Assembly (NCBI RefSeq): GCF_000158175.1
Contig: NZ_DS999411.1
Coordinates: forward strand, 840,596 to 904,595
Length of the DNA stretch: 64,000 nucleotides
Direction of reading: 5' to 3'
Origin: Luminiphilus syltensis NOR5-1B
Lineage (GTDB): Bacteria; Pseudomonadota; Gammaproteobacteria; Pseudomonadales; Halieaceae
Shown: positions 34,336-43,182 of the stretch, piece by piece
Position numbering within the stretch: the stretch's first letter is position 1
Layout: each line of letters opens with the position of its first letter
The notes under the pieces: model-generated
The model's database searches: none
What the model saw: only the letters and a program-made list of their open reading frames with translations
What the model was told of the DNA's origin: nothing
Translations under genes and position numbers: made by a program

Positions 34336-36291
34336 TTGGTTAAACCCCGTACCAACCTGACCGACATCGACGGGCTGCGGGCTATTGCTGTCCTCGGTGT
34401 GGTGTTGTTTCATTTGCAGGTATCAGGCTTCGCCGGTGGCTATGTTGGCGTCGATATCTTTTTTGTTATCTCCGGATTTTTGATCACCGGGATTCTCAAA
34501 GACCAACTCATCAGCGGCGAGTTCAGTTTCGGTGCCTTTTATGGCCGCCGGGTTCGACGACTCTTTCCCGCGATACTGGCGACGGTGTTCGCAACCACAT
34601 TGGCCGCGCTGTTTGTGCTTCAGCCACTCGAGCTGGAGGCCTTTGCAAAATCCGGCGTGGCGGCGATCGCCAGTGGCGCGAATATTCTGTTTTATCTCGA
34701 GGCGGGCTACTGGGACGCCGATTCCGCACTGAAGCCCTTGCTTCATCTGTGGTCGCTGGGTGTCGAAGAGCAATTCTATCTGTTGTGGCCTGCGCTGCTC
34801 TGGCTGCTGTTCAGAAGTTGTAGACCGTCATCAAATGCCTACATAACCACCCTGGTCGCCTTGTTGTTGCTGAGCTTTGGACTCAGTGTTTATTTTACCG
34901 ACCGCGATCAGCCCGCCGCGTTTTACCTGCTGCCCTTCCGCGCCTGGCAGTTCTGCCTTGGCGCCGTGGCACTGGAACTCTGGCAACGGCTGCACATCAG
35001 CCTGTTTTCTCAGCAGCTGGTGCGCTCCGCGGGTCTGGCGCTGTGTTGCATTGGCTTTGTGGTCCTGGAGGATGGCAGCAGTTTTCCCGGTTGGCAGGCA
35101 CTGATCCCCAGCATCGGCGCCGCCCTGGTTCTGGTCGCAGCCAATGCCGACGAGCCCAGCCCGCTGCTATCCAATCGACCGGCACGCTGGGTGGGGCAAA
35201 TTTCGTTCTCGCTGTACCTCGCCCACTGGCCGCCGATAGCCCTGTTAAGCAGCTGGTATCTGACGCCTCTCACCACGCCCAGCCGACTGGCGCTTGCCGC
35301 TATCATTACGCTCGCTACCCTGGTGCTGTACTACGGTGTCGAGCGACGCTTTTATCAGCGCCACTCGTACCAATCCGATAACGGCCGGTTGACGGTTTAC
35401 GGCAGTATTGTCATCGCGGTGTTACTGGCCGCCTGCCTCACCTTCATCGCATTCCAACCCGCGCGCTTCGGCTATCAGGAGGTGCAGCTGGATGCGGCAG
35501 CGATCAAACACTATAAACGCGAGCGCGACAGCCTCATCGATGCCGGATGCCGCATCGATCAGCTCGATGATCCCAGCCGCTGCCCGGCTTCACTTGTCGA
35601 ACCCATCCTGGTGTTTGGTAATTCCCATGAGAAGGATGCTTTCAACTTCCTGACCACGGCGCTACCTGCGAGTCGATCGCCGAGCATCGTCTATTTCGGT
35701 GGCGTCGGCGGGTGCGGCAAGATGACGCCGGAGGGCGTGTTCACCCGGGAGGAAGATTGGGTGGTGGCCGCGAGCGATAGCTGCCAGAAACGCATAGATG
35801 CGCTTTGGGAATCGCTGGAATCTGTGGAGTGGTCGATGGTGCTCTACAGCTCCAAATCCCCATTTGCGAGGAATAAGACCGACATCCTGCACATCTTGCA
35901 GACCATTAAGACGCGGCAACCCTCGGTAAAGATTGCGCTCATGGGCGGCCTGATCAGCACCACGCGGGAATGCGCCTTCTTTATTAACCGGTTCGGTAAT
36001 AGTCGTGCCTGCATCAGACCCGGAGCGTTATCAAAATATTACGCTGACCCGAAGAATGATGGCGGCGCCGTGTACTACGAAGACTTCATGGCGCTTGGCG
36101 ACTTGTATATCGATAAGGCGGGGCTGGTGTGCACCTCTCCAGTCGACGTACAGTCCTGTGAAACAGAAACGCCGGAGGGCCACCCGATGTTTGTCGACCG
36201 GCATCACCTGACGCTCCCTTACGCGCAACTGCTGGGCCGGCGCTATCTCGAACGCTATCCCGATTGGTATCGCGATTTAACCGCGAAGTAA
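34336..36291 (+). CDS. Acyltransferase-3 / SGNH two-domain membrane protein (OafA-like)
   Basis: A 651-residue protein. Residues 1-365 contain about ten membrane segments of the acyltransferase-3 family (DGLRAIAVLGVVLFH, GGYVGVDIFFVISGFLITG, FYGRRVRRLFPA, SLGVEEQFYLLWP). Residues about 400-650 form a periplasmic SGNH hydrolase-like domain: FGNSHEKD holds the catalytic Ser block and DRHHLT the closing Asp-His pair. Such fusions O-acetylate lipopolysaccharide O-antigen or other surface glycans. The start is a TTG with AAAGGA about ten bases upstream, 31 bases after the MarR gene. Substrate unknown; no O-antigen genes are nearby. Confidence 0.88.
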   Translation: MVKPRTNLTDIDGLRAIAVLGVVLFHLQVSGFAGGYVGVDIFFVISGFLITGILKDQLISGEFSFGAFYGRRVRRLFPAILATVFATTLAALFVLQPLELEAFAKSGVAAIASGANILFYLEAGYWDADSALKPLLHLWSLGVEEQFYLLWPALLWLLFRSCRPSSNAYITTLVALLLLSFGLSVYFTDRDQPAAFYLLPFRAWQFCLGAVALELWQRLHISLFSQQLVRSAGLALCCIGFVVLEDGSSFPGWQALIPSIGAALVLVAANADEPSPLLSNRPARWVGQISFSLYLAHWPPIALLSSWYLTPLTTPSRLALAAIITLATLVLYYGVERRFYQRHSYQSDNGRLTVYGSIVIAVLLAACLTFIAFQPARFGYQEVQLDAAAIKHYKRERDSLIDAGCRIDQLDDPSRCPASLVEPILVFGNSHEKDAFNFLTTALPASRSPSIVYFGGVGGCGKMTPEGVFTREEDWVVAASDSCQKRIDALWESLESVEWSMVLYSSKSPFARNKTDILHILQTIKTRQPSVKIALMGGLISTTRECAFFINRFGNSRACIRPGALSKYYADPKNDGGAVYYEDFMALGDLYIDKAGLVCTSPVDVQSCETETPEGHPMFVDRHHLTLPYAQLLGRRYLERYPDWYRDLTAK

Positions 36292-36294
36292 CTG

Positions 36295-36315
36295 CCCCGG
36301 ACCGAGTGGTCGGGG
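36295..36315. terminator. Hairpin between convergent acyltransferase and gcdH genes
   Basis: Arms CCCCG-ACC and GGTCGGGG pair with one bulged G around the loop GAGT, four bases past the acyltransferase stop. There is no T-run on either strand, so it is only a weak candidate for a shared terminator. Confidence 0.35.
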
Positions 36316-36360
36316 AGGAATATGCGTTGCTACCAGGACCGCTCTAAGCGGCAACATCCA

Positions 36361-37548
36361 TCAAAAGGCGGGAATGTCGGTCTGCGTACGACCCAGAATC
36401 AACGCGTGGATATCATGGGTTCCCTCATAGGTATTCACCACCTCGAGGTTCATCATGTGCCGCATGACCGGGTATTCGTCCGAAATACCATTACCACCGA
36501 GCATGTCTCGGGCTTTGCGCGCCACGTCCAGCGACTTGCCGCAGGAGTTGCGCTTGATCAGCGAGATCAGCTCCGGGGCAATCTGACCGGCATCCATCAA
36601 CACACCGGCCCGATGACAGCCCTGCAACGCCAGCGAAATCTCGGTCTGCATATCCGCGAGCTTCAATTGCACCAGCTGATTCGCCGCCAGCGGCCGATTG
36701 AACTGCTTGCGCTCCATGGTGTAATCACGCGCCGCATGCCAGCAGGTTTCCGCAGCACCGAGTGCGCCCCAGGCAATGCCGTAGCGGGCGTTGTTCAGGC
36801 AGCTAAACGGCCCTTTTAGGCCCTCAACATCCGGTAAGAGGGCGTCCTCTCCGACCACGACGTCCTCCATCACGATTTCACCGGTAATGGAGGCGCGCAG
36901 CGACAATTTGCCTTCAATTTTGGGCGCGGACAGACCGGGCATGCCCTTTTCAAGCACAAAACCGCGGATAACACCGTCATCGGTCTTGGCCCAGACGACG
37001 AAAACGTCGGCGATCGGGCTGTTGCTAATCCACATTTTGGCGCCGCTCAAGGAGTAGCCGCCATCGACCGTTCGAGCCCGGGTAACCATGCCGCCGGGGT
37101 CTGAGCCGTAATCGGGCTCAGTCAGACCGAAACAGCCGATCCACTCCCCGGTCGCCAGCTTGGGTAGGTACTTTTCGCGCTGGGCCTCGGTACCGAAGGC
37201 GTAAATCGGGTACATCACCAGCGAGGACTGCACACTCAACATCGAGCGGTACCCGGAATCGACGCGCTCCACTTCCCGGGCCACAAGACCGTAGGAAATA
37301 TAATCGACACCCGGACAGCCATAACCGTCGATAGTGCTGCCCAACAGGCCCATTTCGCCCATCTCGCGAAAGATCTCAGGGTCGGTAAGCTCCTTCTGGA
37401 AGGCATCTTTTACCCGGGGCAATAACTTGCTCTGGGCATACTGATGCGCGGAATCCCGGACCATGCGTTGCTCATCGGTGAGCTGTGCTTCGAGCAGAAA
37501 CGGGTCCTGCCAGTCTAATTTCTGCCAAACACGCTTGCCTGCGCCCAT
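36361..37548 (-). CDS. gcdH: Glutaryl-CoA dehydrogenase (acyl-CoA dehydrogenase family)
   Basis: A 395-residue FAD enzyme that oxidises and decarboxylates glutaryl-CoA to crotonyl-CoA in lysine and tryptophan breakdown. It opens with [22 protein letters not shown], as GcdH proteins do. [16 protein letters not shown] is the flavin/substrate block, [18 protein letters not shown] is GcdH-like, and the catalytic Glu is in [14 protein letters not shown] near the C-terminus. The ATG has AGGAG six bases upstream. A 10-base perfect inverted repeat lies about 45 bases upstream. The divergent neighbour is a LuxR-type regulator. Confidence 0.93.
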   Translation of the reverse strand: MGAGKRVWQKLDWQDPFLLEAQLTDEQRMVRDSAHQYAQSKLLPRVKDAFQKELTDPEIFREMGEMGLLGSTIDGYGCPGVDYISYGLVAREVERVDSGYRSMLSVQSSLVMYPIYAFGTEAQREKYLPKLATGEWIGCFGLTEPDYGSDPGGMVTRARTVDGGYSLSGAKMWISNSPIADVFVVWAKTDDGVIRGFVLEKGMPGLSAPKIEGKLSLRASITGEIVMEDVVVGEDALLPDVEGLKGPFSCLNNARYGIAWGALGAAETCWHAARDYTMERKQFNRPLAANQLVQLKLADMQTEISLALQGCHRAGVLMDAGQIAPELISLIKRNSCGKSLDVARKARDMLGGNGISDEYPVMRHMMNLEVVNTYEGTHDIHALILGRTQTDIPAF

Positions 37549-37591
37549 TGCCCGCTCCTGTCATTGATGCTGATCAAAAAAAACAATATTA

Positions 37592-37619
37592 GCAGATATT
37601 TTAATCCTGAAATATCTGC
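37592..37619. promoter_or_regulatory. Operator-like inverted repeat between gcdH and luxR-type gene
   Basis: GCAGATATTT and AAATATCTGC form a perfect 10-base inverted repeat with an eight-base spacer. It lies 44 bases upstream of the gcdH start. An AT-rich stretch on the gcdH side includes TAATAT, a possible -10 element, which would let a bound protein block or activate gcdH. The regulator is not known; the divergent LuxR-type gene is the nearest candidate. Confidence 0.5.
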
Positions 37620-37739
37620 CCCGTCCCATCCTGCAAAAGCGCCGTCTCTCGCACAAAAACCGAATGCGGGGAATTGCCATGGCGTTAGCCGGCCCATGTC
37701 GTACACTAGAGCTACGAATCGATAGTCATTGCGTGTTCT

Positions 37740-38576
37740 ATGTCGACATTAGCGAAATTCGCCGAGCAAATTGCCCAGGTTGTGCCCACATTGGGCCACG
37801 AGCCCTTCTCTGCAGCATTGGTTGGCATGCTCAAGCAGTTGTCGGGCGCGGATGACGGATCCTTGCTGTTTTATCGCGAGGGGCAGTTACCGATCGTCGA
37901 ATTCGCCCAGCCCGTAGAGGCGCTGGGCAAGACCACGCTGGACACGTATATCCGTGGGCCGTTCCTGCTCGACCCCTTTTATCGGGTGACGGCCATCGAA
38001 GGTCATTTTGGTGTTTTTCGCCTGGGCGAGCTCGCGCCTCGGGGCTTTAAAGACAGCGAATACTATAAGACCTGGTACCGCAATTGCGGCTACCAGGACG
38101 AGTGCGGCCTGAACGTACCATTGCTGGGTAGCGGCTTTGTCAGTATTGCCCTGGGCATGACCTCTAAAGCGAGGCGTTTTCGAAAGCGCGACGCCGACCT
38201 CCTGACGGCTATTTACCCGGCGGTAACTGCCCTGTGCCAACAGCATTGGGCTACTGACAGCGGCCCCGGGCGCGCGCGCGACCTGCGCCAGCATCTGCAT
38301 GATTCTCTGGCTGCATTCGGCTCCAGCGTCCTGACCCGCCGGGAACAGCAGGTCACCGAGCTTGTGCTTTTGGGTAACAGCACCCGTGTGATTGCCGAGA
38401 AACTGGGCATTTCGTCGGAAACGGTCAAGCTGCATCGCAAGCACGCCTACGCCAAGCTCGACGTGGGATCCCAGGCGGAGCTGTTCTATTTATTCATGGA
38501 TGCACTGGCCAATAATCCGGAAGGGGGCGACCCCGACCCTCTGGTGGCTTATCACGCCAAACCCAGCAAGCCATGA
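37740..38576 (+). CDS. LuxR-family transcriptional regulator
   Basis: A 278-residue regulator. The C-terminal HTH is canonical for LuxR/FixJ: LTRREQQVTELVLLGNSTRVIAEKLGISSETVKLHRKHAYAKL near residues 200-245. The N-terminal about 180 residues are not a response-regulator receiver and do not show the usual acyl-homoserine-lactone-binding Trp/Tyr pattern, so the effector is unknown. Part of this region (YKTWYRNCGYQDECGLNVPL) resembles the sensory domain of solo LuxR regulators that sit beside amine or amino-acid catabolism genes. It lies divergent from gcdH and just upstream of a class III aminotransferase, which it may regulate. Confidence 0.87.
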   Translation: MSTLAKFAEQIAQVVPTLGHEPFSAALVGMLKQLSGADDGSLLFYREGQLPIVEFAQPVEALGKTTLDTYIRGPFLLDPFYRVTAIEGHFGVFRLGELAPRGFKDSEYYKTWYRNCGYQDECGLNVPLLGSGFVSIALGMTSKARRFRKRDADLLTAIYPAVTALCQQHWATDSGPGRARDLRQHLHDSLAAFGSSVLTRREQQVTELVLLGNSTRVIAEKLGISSETVKLHRKHAYAKLDVGSQAELFYLFMDALANNPEGGDPDPLVAYHAKPSKP

Positions 38577-38707
38577 TCGCTCCCTCAGCCTGTCACTGAC
38601 CGCCGATACCTGGAATGTTACCCGCCCGCCACCCCTGATGGGTAAGTGGCGATGCCGAGCATCTATGAAACCATGCGCTTTTAGCGTGATGAAGTGAGGA
38701 GAAAACC

Positions 38708-40075
38708 GTGACTGCAAAGCTTGATACCCAGACCCTGCGAAACCTTGACCAGGCTCACCACCTGCATCCATTCACGGACTTCAAGGACTATGCGGCCCAC
38801 GGTGGCAAAATCATCAGTCGTGCGGAGCATATTTACCTTTACGATTCTGATGGCAACAAGATTCAGGATGCCATGTCGGGGTTGTGGTGCTGCAATCTCG
38901 GTTATGACCAGGACTCAATCAAGCAGGCCGTATTCGATCAGTTGCAGGAGCTCCCCTACTACAACAACTTCTTTCGGTGCTCCAACCAGCCCGCGGTAGA
39001 ACTGGCATCAAAGCTGTGTGAACTGACACCCGAGCGTTTCCAGCACGTGTTTTTCACCAATTCAGGTTCTGAAGCCAACGATACTCAAATCAAGCTGGTC
39101 CATCGCTACTTCGACCTTTTGGGCAAACCCAACAAAAAACACATTATCAGCCGCAATAACGCCTACCACGGCAGCACTATCGCCGCGAGCTCGCTGGGCG
39201 GTATGAAGTCTATGCACGAGCAGACCATGGGCCTCAATTATGTCCATCACATCGAGCAGCCCCACTGGTACGAGTGCGGTGGGGATATGTCCGAAGCGGA
39301 ATTTGGTCTCCACGCTGCCCAGGCGCTGGCCGACAAGATCGACGAGCTCGGTGAGGAGAATATCGCCGCGTTTATCGCCGAACCTGTTCAGGGTGCGGGC
39401 GGCGTCATTATCCCCCCCGACAGCTACTGGCCGGCGGTGAAAAAGATTCTTGAAGAACGCGATATCCTGTTTATCGCCGACGAAGTCATTTGCGGTTTTG
39501 GGCGCACGGGTAACTGGTTTGGCTTTGAGACCTACGATATCGAGCCCGATCTGGTTACCTTTGCCAAGGCCGTGACCAACGGATTCATGCCACTCGGCGG
39601 CTGTCTGGTTGCCGACAAGGTGAGCAACGTCCTGCTCAACGGTGCCGGCGACTTTGCCCACGGCCTGACCTATTCCGGGCACCCGGCGTCCTGCGCCGCG
39701 GGGCTGGCGACGATGGCCGTTTATGAGGACACGGGTATTATTGAGTCTTCCGCCCGGGATCTGGCACCACACTTCAATGCGCAATTGCAATCGCTGGTCG
39801 ATCACCCGATTGTCGGACAGGTCCGCAGCAAGGGGCTGTTCGCCGCCGTAGAGCTCACCGACGATAAAGCGGCACGCACCCGAATCGCGCCGGACTCTGC
39901 CGCCGCGGTGTACTGTCGCGACGTCGCCATCGAAGATGGGCTGATGGTACGCCAGACCGGCGACGCGATGATTATGGCGCCACCGTTTGTCACCGAGCGC
40001 CACGAAATCGACAACCTGGTGGCAAAGCTGACGGTAGCACTGGATAAGACCGCCAGGCAGTTCGGAATCAGCTGA
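38708..40075 (+). CDS. Class III PLP aminotransferase (omega-amino acid/polyamine type)
   Basis: A 455-residue cytoplasmic aminotransferase. The PLP site includes FIADEVICGFGRTGNWFG (Asp near residue 260) and the Schiff-base Lys in LVTFAKAVTNGFMPLGG near 290. HHLHPFTDFK at the start, the NSGSEAND block near 120 and NAYHGSTIAASSLGG near 155 place it with omega-amino acid:pyruvate/putrescine-type transaminases. Substrate could be putrescine, beta-alanine, taurine or a similar omega-amine. A LuxR-type regulator precedes it by 131 bases. With gcdH nearby, lysine- or cadaverine-derived metabolites are possible substrates, but this is inference. Confidence 0.88.
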   Translation: MTAKLDTQTLRNLDQAHHLHPFTDFKDYAAHGGKIISRAEHIYLYDSDGNKIQDAMSGLWCCNLGYDQDSIKQAVFDQLQELPYYNNFFRCSNQPAVELASKLCELTPERFQHVFFTNSGSEANDTQIKLVHRYFDLLGKPNKKHIISRNNAYHGSTIAASSLGGMKSMHEQTMGLNYVHHIEQPHWYECGGDMSEAEFGLHAAQALADKIDELGEENIAAFIAEPVQGAGGVIIPPDSYWPAVKKILEERDILFIADEVICGFGRTGNWFGFETYDIEPDLVTFAKAVTNGFMPLGGCLVADKVSNVLLNGAGDFAHGLTYSGHPASCAAGLATMAVYEDTGIIESSARDLAPHFNAQLQSLVDHPIVGQVRSKGLFAAVELTDDKAARTRIAPDSAAAVYCRDVAIEDGLMVRQTGDAMIMAPPFVTERHEIDNLVAKLTVALDKTARQFGIS

Positions 40076-40152
40076 GCGATAGCCCTGCCAGTCACGACGG
40101 GACCCAGCGGCAAGGGTGGATCCGCCCGGGACGCCGCTGCGTAAACTGCGTC

Positions 40153-40692
40153 GTGAATGAATTCATTTCTGTAATACGAAACAGGGACCTGACCGACCGC
40201 GTGGTGTTCAATGCGGTCTGGTTTCAGACGCTCTGGTTTGCCTGTGTTCTGGGCCGCGACGTGTGGTTGCCGCTGGCATTGCTGCTCGTCGCCCTGCACC
40301 TGCTACTTGTGAAAAGTACCGTCAGGGAACTGCGGCGCCTGGCACCGGTCATATTGATAGGTGTCACGGTCGATACCGCGCTCAGTGTTAGCGGCGTCTT
40401 TGATTTCGGCGATGGTGTGGTGCTGCCGTTGTGGCTGATGCTCGTCTGGTTCGCTTTTGCCACCACGTTGAGCCGCAGCCTCGCCTACCTTGGCAAACAC
40501 CTCTGGCTGGCAGCGGTGGCCGGGGCAGCGGCCGTCCCCTTCAATTACTGGGTGGGTAGCCAGGCAGGGGCCGTTGCGTTACCACTGGGCACGGCCACGA
40601 CCCTGTGGATTCTGGTCCCGGTGTGGGCGGCGCTTCTGCCGCTGTTGTTTTGGATTAGTCGACGAAGCGCGTTAACAGGAGATTATCTGTGA
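40153..40692 (+). CDS. DUF2878-family membrane protein
   Basis: A 179-residue integral membrane protein with about five hydrophobic segments. The first helix (FNAVWFQTLWFACVLGRD) and GVTVDTALSVSGVFDFGDG match the uncharacterised DUF2878 family. The start is a GTG. Its stop overlaps the start of the next gene by four bases, so the two are translationally coupled. Family members often appear with cyclopropane-fatty-acid or photolyase genes in singlet-oxygen-response clusters, but no such genes are here. No enzymatic motif is visible. Confidence 0.72.
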   Translation: MNEFISVIRNRDLTDRVVFNAVWFQTLWFACVLGRDVWLPLALLLVALHLLLVKSTVRELRRLAPVILIGVTVDTALSVSGVFDFGDGVVLPLWLMLVWFAFATTLSRSLAYLGKHLWLAAVAGAAAVPFNYWVGSQAGAVALPLGTATTLWILVPVWAALLPLLFWISRRSALTGDYL

Positions 40693-41243
40693 ATATCCGC
40701 AAATACCTTGGACTTGTATTCAGCCTGGCAATCGCCGGTGTCGGAATGCAGGTATCGTTCGTCCTCGCCGCCGACACCAGCGAACCCAACGACGTGTCAG
40801 ATCCTGCCGCAGGTCTTACCCAGGTCGGCGAGGCCAGGCTTTCGGTCTTTCTGTTTGATGTCTACGACAGTCGTCTGTTTACTGCTGATGGCACGTATGA
40901 ACGCGGGACTCGCCCACTGGTCCTCGACATCGAATATCTCAGGAAGGTATCGGGCGCCGACCTGCTACAACGAACGCAGAAAGAGTGGGCCAGCCAGAAT
41001 CTGAGCCATCCCAAACAGCTCGACTGGATCGAGTCGCTGCGCACCTTCTTTCCCGACGTCACCGATGGTGATCGCCTGACGTTGAGGGTCAATGAAGATC
41101 AGGTGAGTGTGTTTTATCTCAACGAACAGCCGATAGGATCCATCGACGACCCACTATTTGCGGAGCATTTCACCGCCATATGGCTGTCGCCCGATACCTC
41201 TCGCCCTGAAATCCGGGCCGCCCTGTTAGGCAAAGCGTCCTGA
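40689..41243 (+). CDS. Chalcone-isomerase-like periplasmic protein
   Basis: A 184-residue exported protein with a signal peptide of about 28 residues ending SFVLAA. The mature part has the compact pattern of bacterial chalcone isomerase-like proteins: VGEARLSVFLFDVYDSRLFT, PLVLDIEYLRKVSGADLL, and the C-terminal IWLSPDTSRPEIRAALLG. These proteins share the chalcone isomerase or fatty-acid-binding fold but lack flavonoid activity, so lipid binding is the usual suggestion. It starts with GTG inside the DUF2878 stop. Its stop lies three bases from the aspartate kinase stop on the other strand. Confidence 0.72.
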   Translation: MNIRKYLGLVFSLAIAGVGMQVSFVLAADTSEPNDVSDPAAGLTQVGEARLSVFLFDVYDSRLFTADGTYERGTRPLVLDIEYLRKVSGADLLQRTQKEWASQNLSHPKQLDWIESLRTFFPDVTDGDRLTLRVNEDQVSVFYLNEQPIGSIDDPLFAEHFTAIWLSPDTSRPEIRAALLGKAS

Positions 41244-41246
41244 AGC

Positions 41247-42752
41247 CTACGACGCCAGGGCAATAGCCCGGCCGTGATCCTCAACCTCCACCAGCTTGGC
41301 GTGTAGCGCCGACACCGCAGCGTCGTAGTCCTTCTCGGCAACAACAAACTGCATATCAACCTGCCGTCGGGACTGGTGCACCGCACTCACCGTGACACCT
41401 GCCTCCGCCAGCGCCAGTGTAGTTCGCGCCAGAACGCCTTTGATCTTCATATCGCTGCCGATCGCAGACACAATAGCCACCTGCTGTTGATCAATTTCAG
41501 CGCCGGGCAATACCTCGTTGAGCTCAAGTACCACCCGTTTAAGCGTCTTCAGATTACAGGCGACAAAGTGGGTAATGGTGTTGGCATTGATGTCCTTGGA
41601 AACCACTCGGACGCGATAGCGCTCGAGTACCTTCAGGATGGCCTGATCGTACTTGGTAATGGCACCGACCATATCCTGGTCAAACACCTCCAGCGCATAG
41701 ACCCCACGCCTACCGGCCACGATTTCCACACGGGGCGTCGCGCTCACATAGTCAGCGGTAATCAGCGTGCCCGTATGTTCGGGTTCAAAGGTATTTTTGA
41801 TTCGCAGGGGAATATCCTGCTCCCTGAGGCCTCGCGCCGCCTGGGGGTGGATCGCTTCCATTCCCAAACTTGATAACTGGTCCGCCACGTCATAATTGGT
41901 GCGCCCAATCGGAACCACAACGTCGGCACCGACCACCTTCGGATCGGCACTGCTGAGATGATATTCCTTGTGGATAATCGCCTCCCGGGCACCGGTAAGC
42001 ACCGCGACCCGGCTAAACGTCATTTCACTGTAGCCGCGGTCGAAACGATCCATCAGCCCTTCGGCGCACTGGGCATAGCCGGTAATGATGGGGACACACT
42101 GGGTAATGTCGAGTGGCGCAAGTGCGTCCACAATCCGCTTATCGAGGTCGCAATCCCCTTCATCAGTCCAGCCGGACAAATCCACCAGCTCGGCGGGGAT
42201 ACCGTCGCGACGCAACAGCTGAACCGTGTTCCAGGCGCTGTGGGCCTCTCCCAGGCTCGCCAGCATCTCGCGCAACGCGTCGAGCTGGTTATCCAGCGAA
42301 AAGTGCCCGTGGCGACACAGGGTTTCTACATTTTCGAGGCAACCCCGCAGGGTTTCAATGCGCTTGTCGATAAACGCATTGGCATCGGCAAGGCCTGATG
42401 CGGTCTGAAACAACTCCCGATTGATCTGGTCCAGATAGACTTTGGCGGCGTCAAGCGACTGGCGCCATGTGCTGCCGTCACTGGCCTCGCGGAAGCTGGC
42501 GAAAACACCGGGCTCTTCGGTTTTCTTGTGTTCCAGCAGACGATCCGTCACTCCGCCATAGGCCGATACCACGAACATCCGACCAATGGCCTGCTCAGGA
42601 CCACCACCCGCGCAAATCACGTTGTCGCGGACGGACGCGTATTCACTCATCGAGGTGCCGCCGATTTTTTCGACCGTGTGAGCACCCCAGCCCTTTTCCG
42701 GTGAAAAACGGGTGCGATCGACCACAGCATCAACGCTGTCTTTACGTGTCAT
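41247..42752 (-). CDS. ask: Ectoine-cluster aspartate kinase
   Basis: A 501-residue aspartokinase, the first step from aspartate to the ectoine precursor. The kinase core has HTVEKIGGTSMSEY near residue 25 and FSRVAVLTGAREAIIHKEYHLSSADP near 245. Two ACT-type regulatory segments follow (AILKVLERYRVRVVSKDI and VAIVSAIGSDMKIKGVLARTTLALAEAGVTV). The long N-terminus and its position as fourth gene of ectABC-ask match the specialised Ask_Ect type, which is generally less feedback-inhibited than housekeeping aspartokinases. It follows ectC by 11 bases. Confidence 0.92.
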   Translation of the reverse strand: MTRKDSVDAVVDRTRFSPEKGWGAHTVEKIGGTSMSEYASVRDNVICAGGGPEQAIGRMFVVSAYGGVTDRLLEHKKTEEPGVFASFREASDGSTWRQSLDAAKVYLDQINRELFQTASGLADANAFIDKRIETLRGCLENVETLCRHGHFSLDNQLDALREMLASLGEAHSAWNTVQLLRRDGIPAELVDLSGWTDEGDCDLDKRIVDALAPLDITQCVPIITGYAQCAEGLMDRFDRGYSEMTFSRVAVLTGAREAIIHKEYHLSSADPKVVGADVVVPIGRTNYDVADQLSSLGMEAIHPQAARGLREQDIPLRIKNTFEPEHTGTLITADYVSATPRVEIVAGRRGVYALEVFDQDMVGAITKYDQAILKVLERYRVRVVSKDINANTITHFVACNLKTLKRVVLELNEVLPGAEIDQQQVAIVSAIGSDMKIKGVLARTTLALAEAGVTVSAVHQSRRQVDMQFVVAEKDYDAAVSALHAKLVEVEDHGRAIALAS

Positions 42753-42763
42753 AACGGTAACCT

Positions 42764-43153
42764 TTACTCCTCGAGCTCGTAAGCGCCATCGGCGTTATGA
42801 ACCTCTCGACCCGTCACCGGTGGATTGAAGACACAAGCCAGTTCCAGCTCGGTTTCGGCGGTAAGAATGTGTTCATCGTGCTTGTCGAGGGCATAGACGG
42901 TGCCCGGCGCAATCTCATAGACCACATTGTCATCCAGGGTTTTAATGTTGCCCTTGCCCCGGACGCAATAGACCGACTCCAGGTGATTCACATAGTGCAT
43001 GCGGAATGATTTACCCGCATAGATGGTGGTCATGTGAAACGAAAAGCCCATGCCGTCGTCCTTTAGCAGCAAGCGCGTGCTTTCCCAGTTGCCCTTGGGA
43101 TCAACCACGCGACGATCGGTGGCCTGTGCTTCCTTCAAATGTCGAACGATCAT
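42764..43153 (-). CDS. ectC: L-ectoine synthase
   Basis: A 129-residue cupin that cyclises N-gamma-acetyl-diaminobutyrate to ectoine. [16 protein letters not shown] at the start, [14 protein letters not shown], the metal-binding [10 protein letters not shown] region and [13 protein letters not shown] are diagnostic for EctC. Length matches the family (about 130). It lies 29 bases after ectB and 11 before ask. No ectoine hydroxylase (ectD) gene is in the window. Confidence 0.97.
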   Translation of the reverse strand: MIVRHLKEAQATDRRVVDPKGNWESTRLLLKDDGMGFSFHMTTIYAGKSFRMHYVNHLESVYCVRGKGNIKTLDDNVVYEIAPGTVYALDKHDEHILTAETELELACVFNPPVTGREVHNADGAYELEE

Positions 43154-43182
43154 TGTTTTGCTCCTCCCTGCTGGCTACCCGG

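Noticed and set aside
39062-40003. 313-codon antisense frame in the aminotransferase gene
   Set aside because: Complementary shadow of a well-conserved PLP enzyme.
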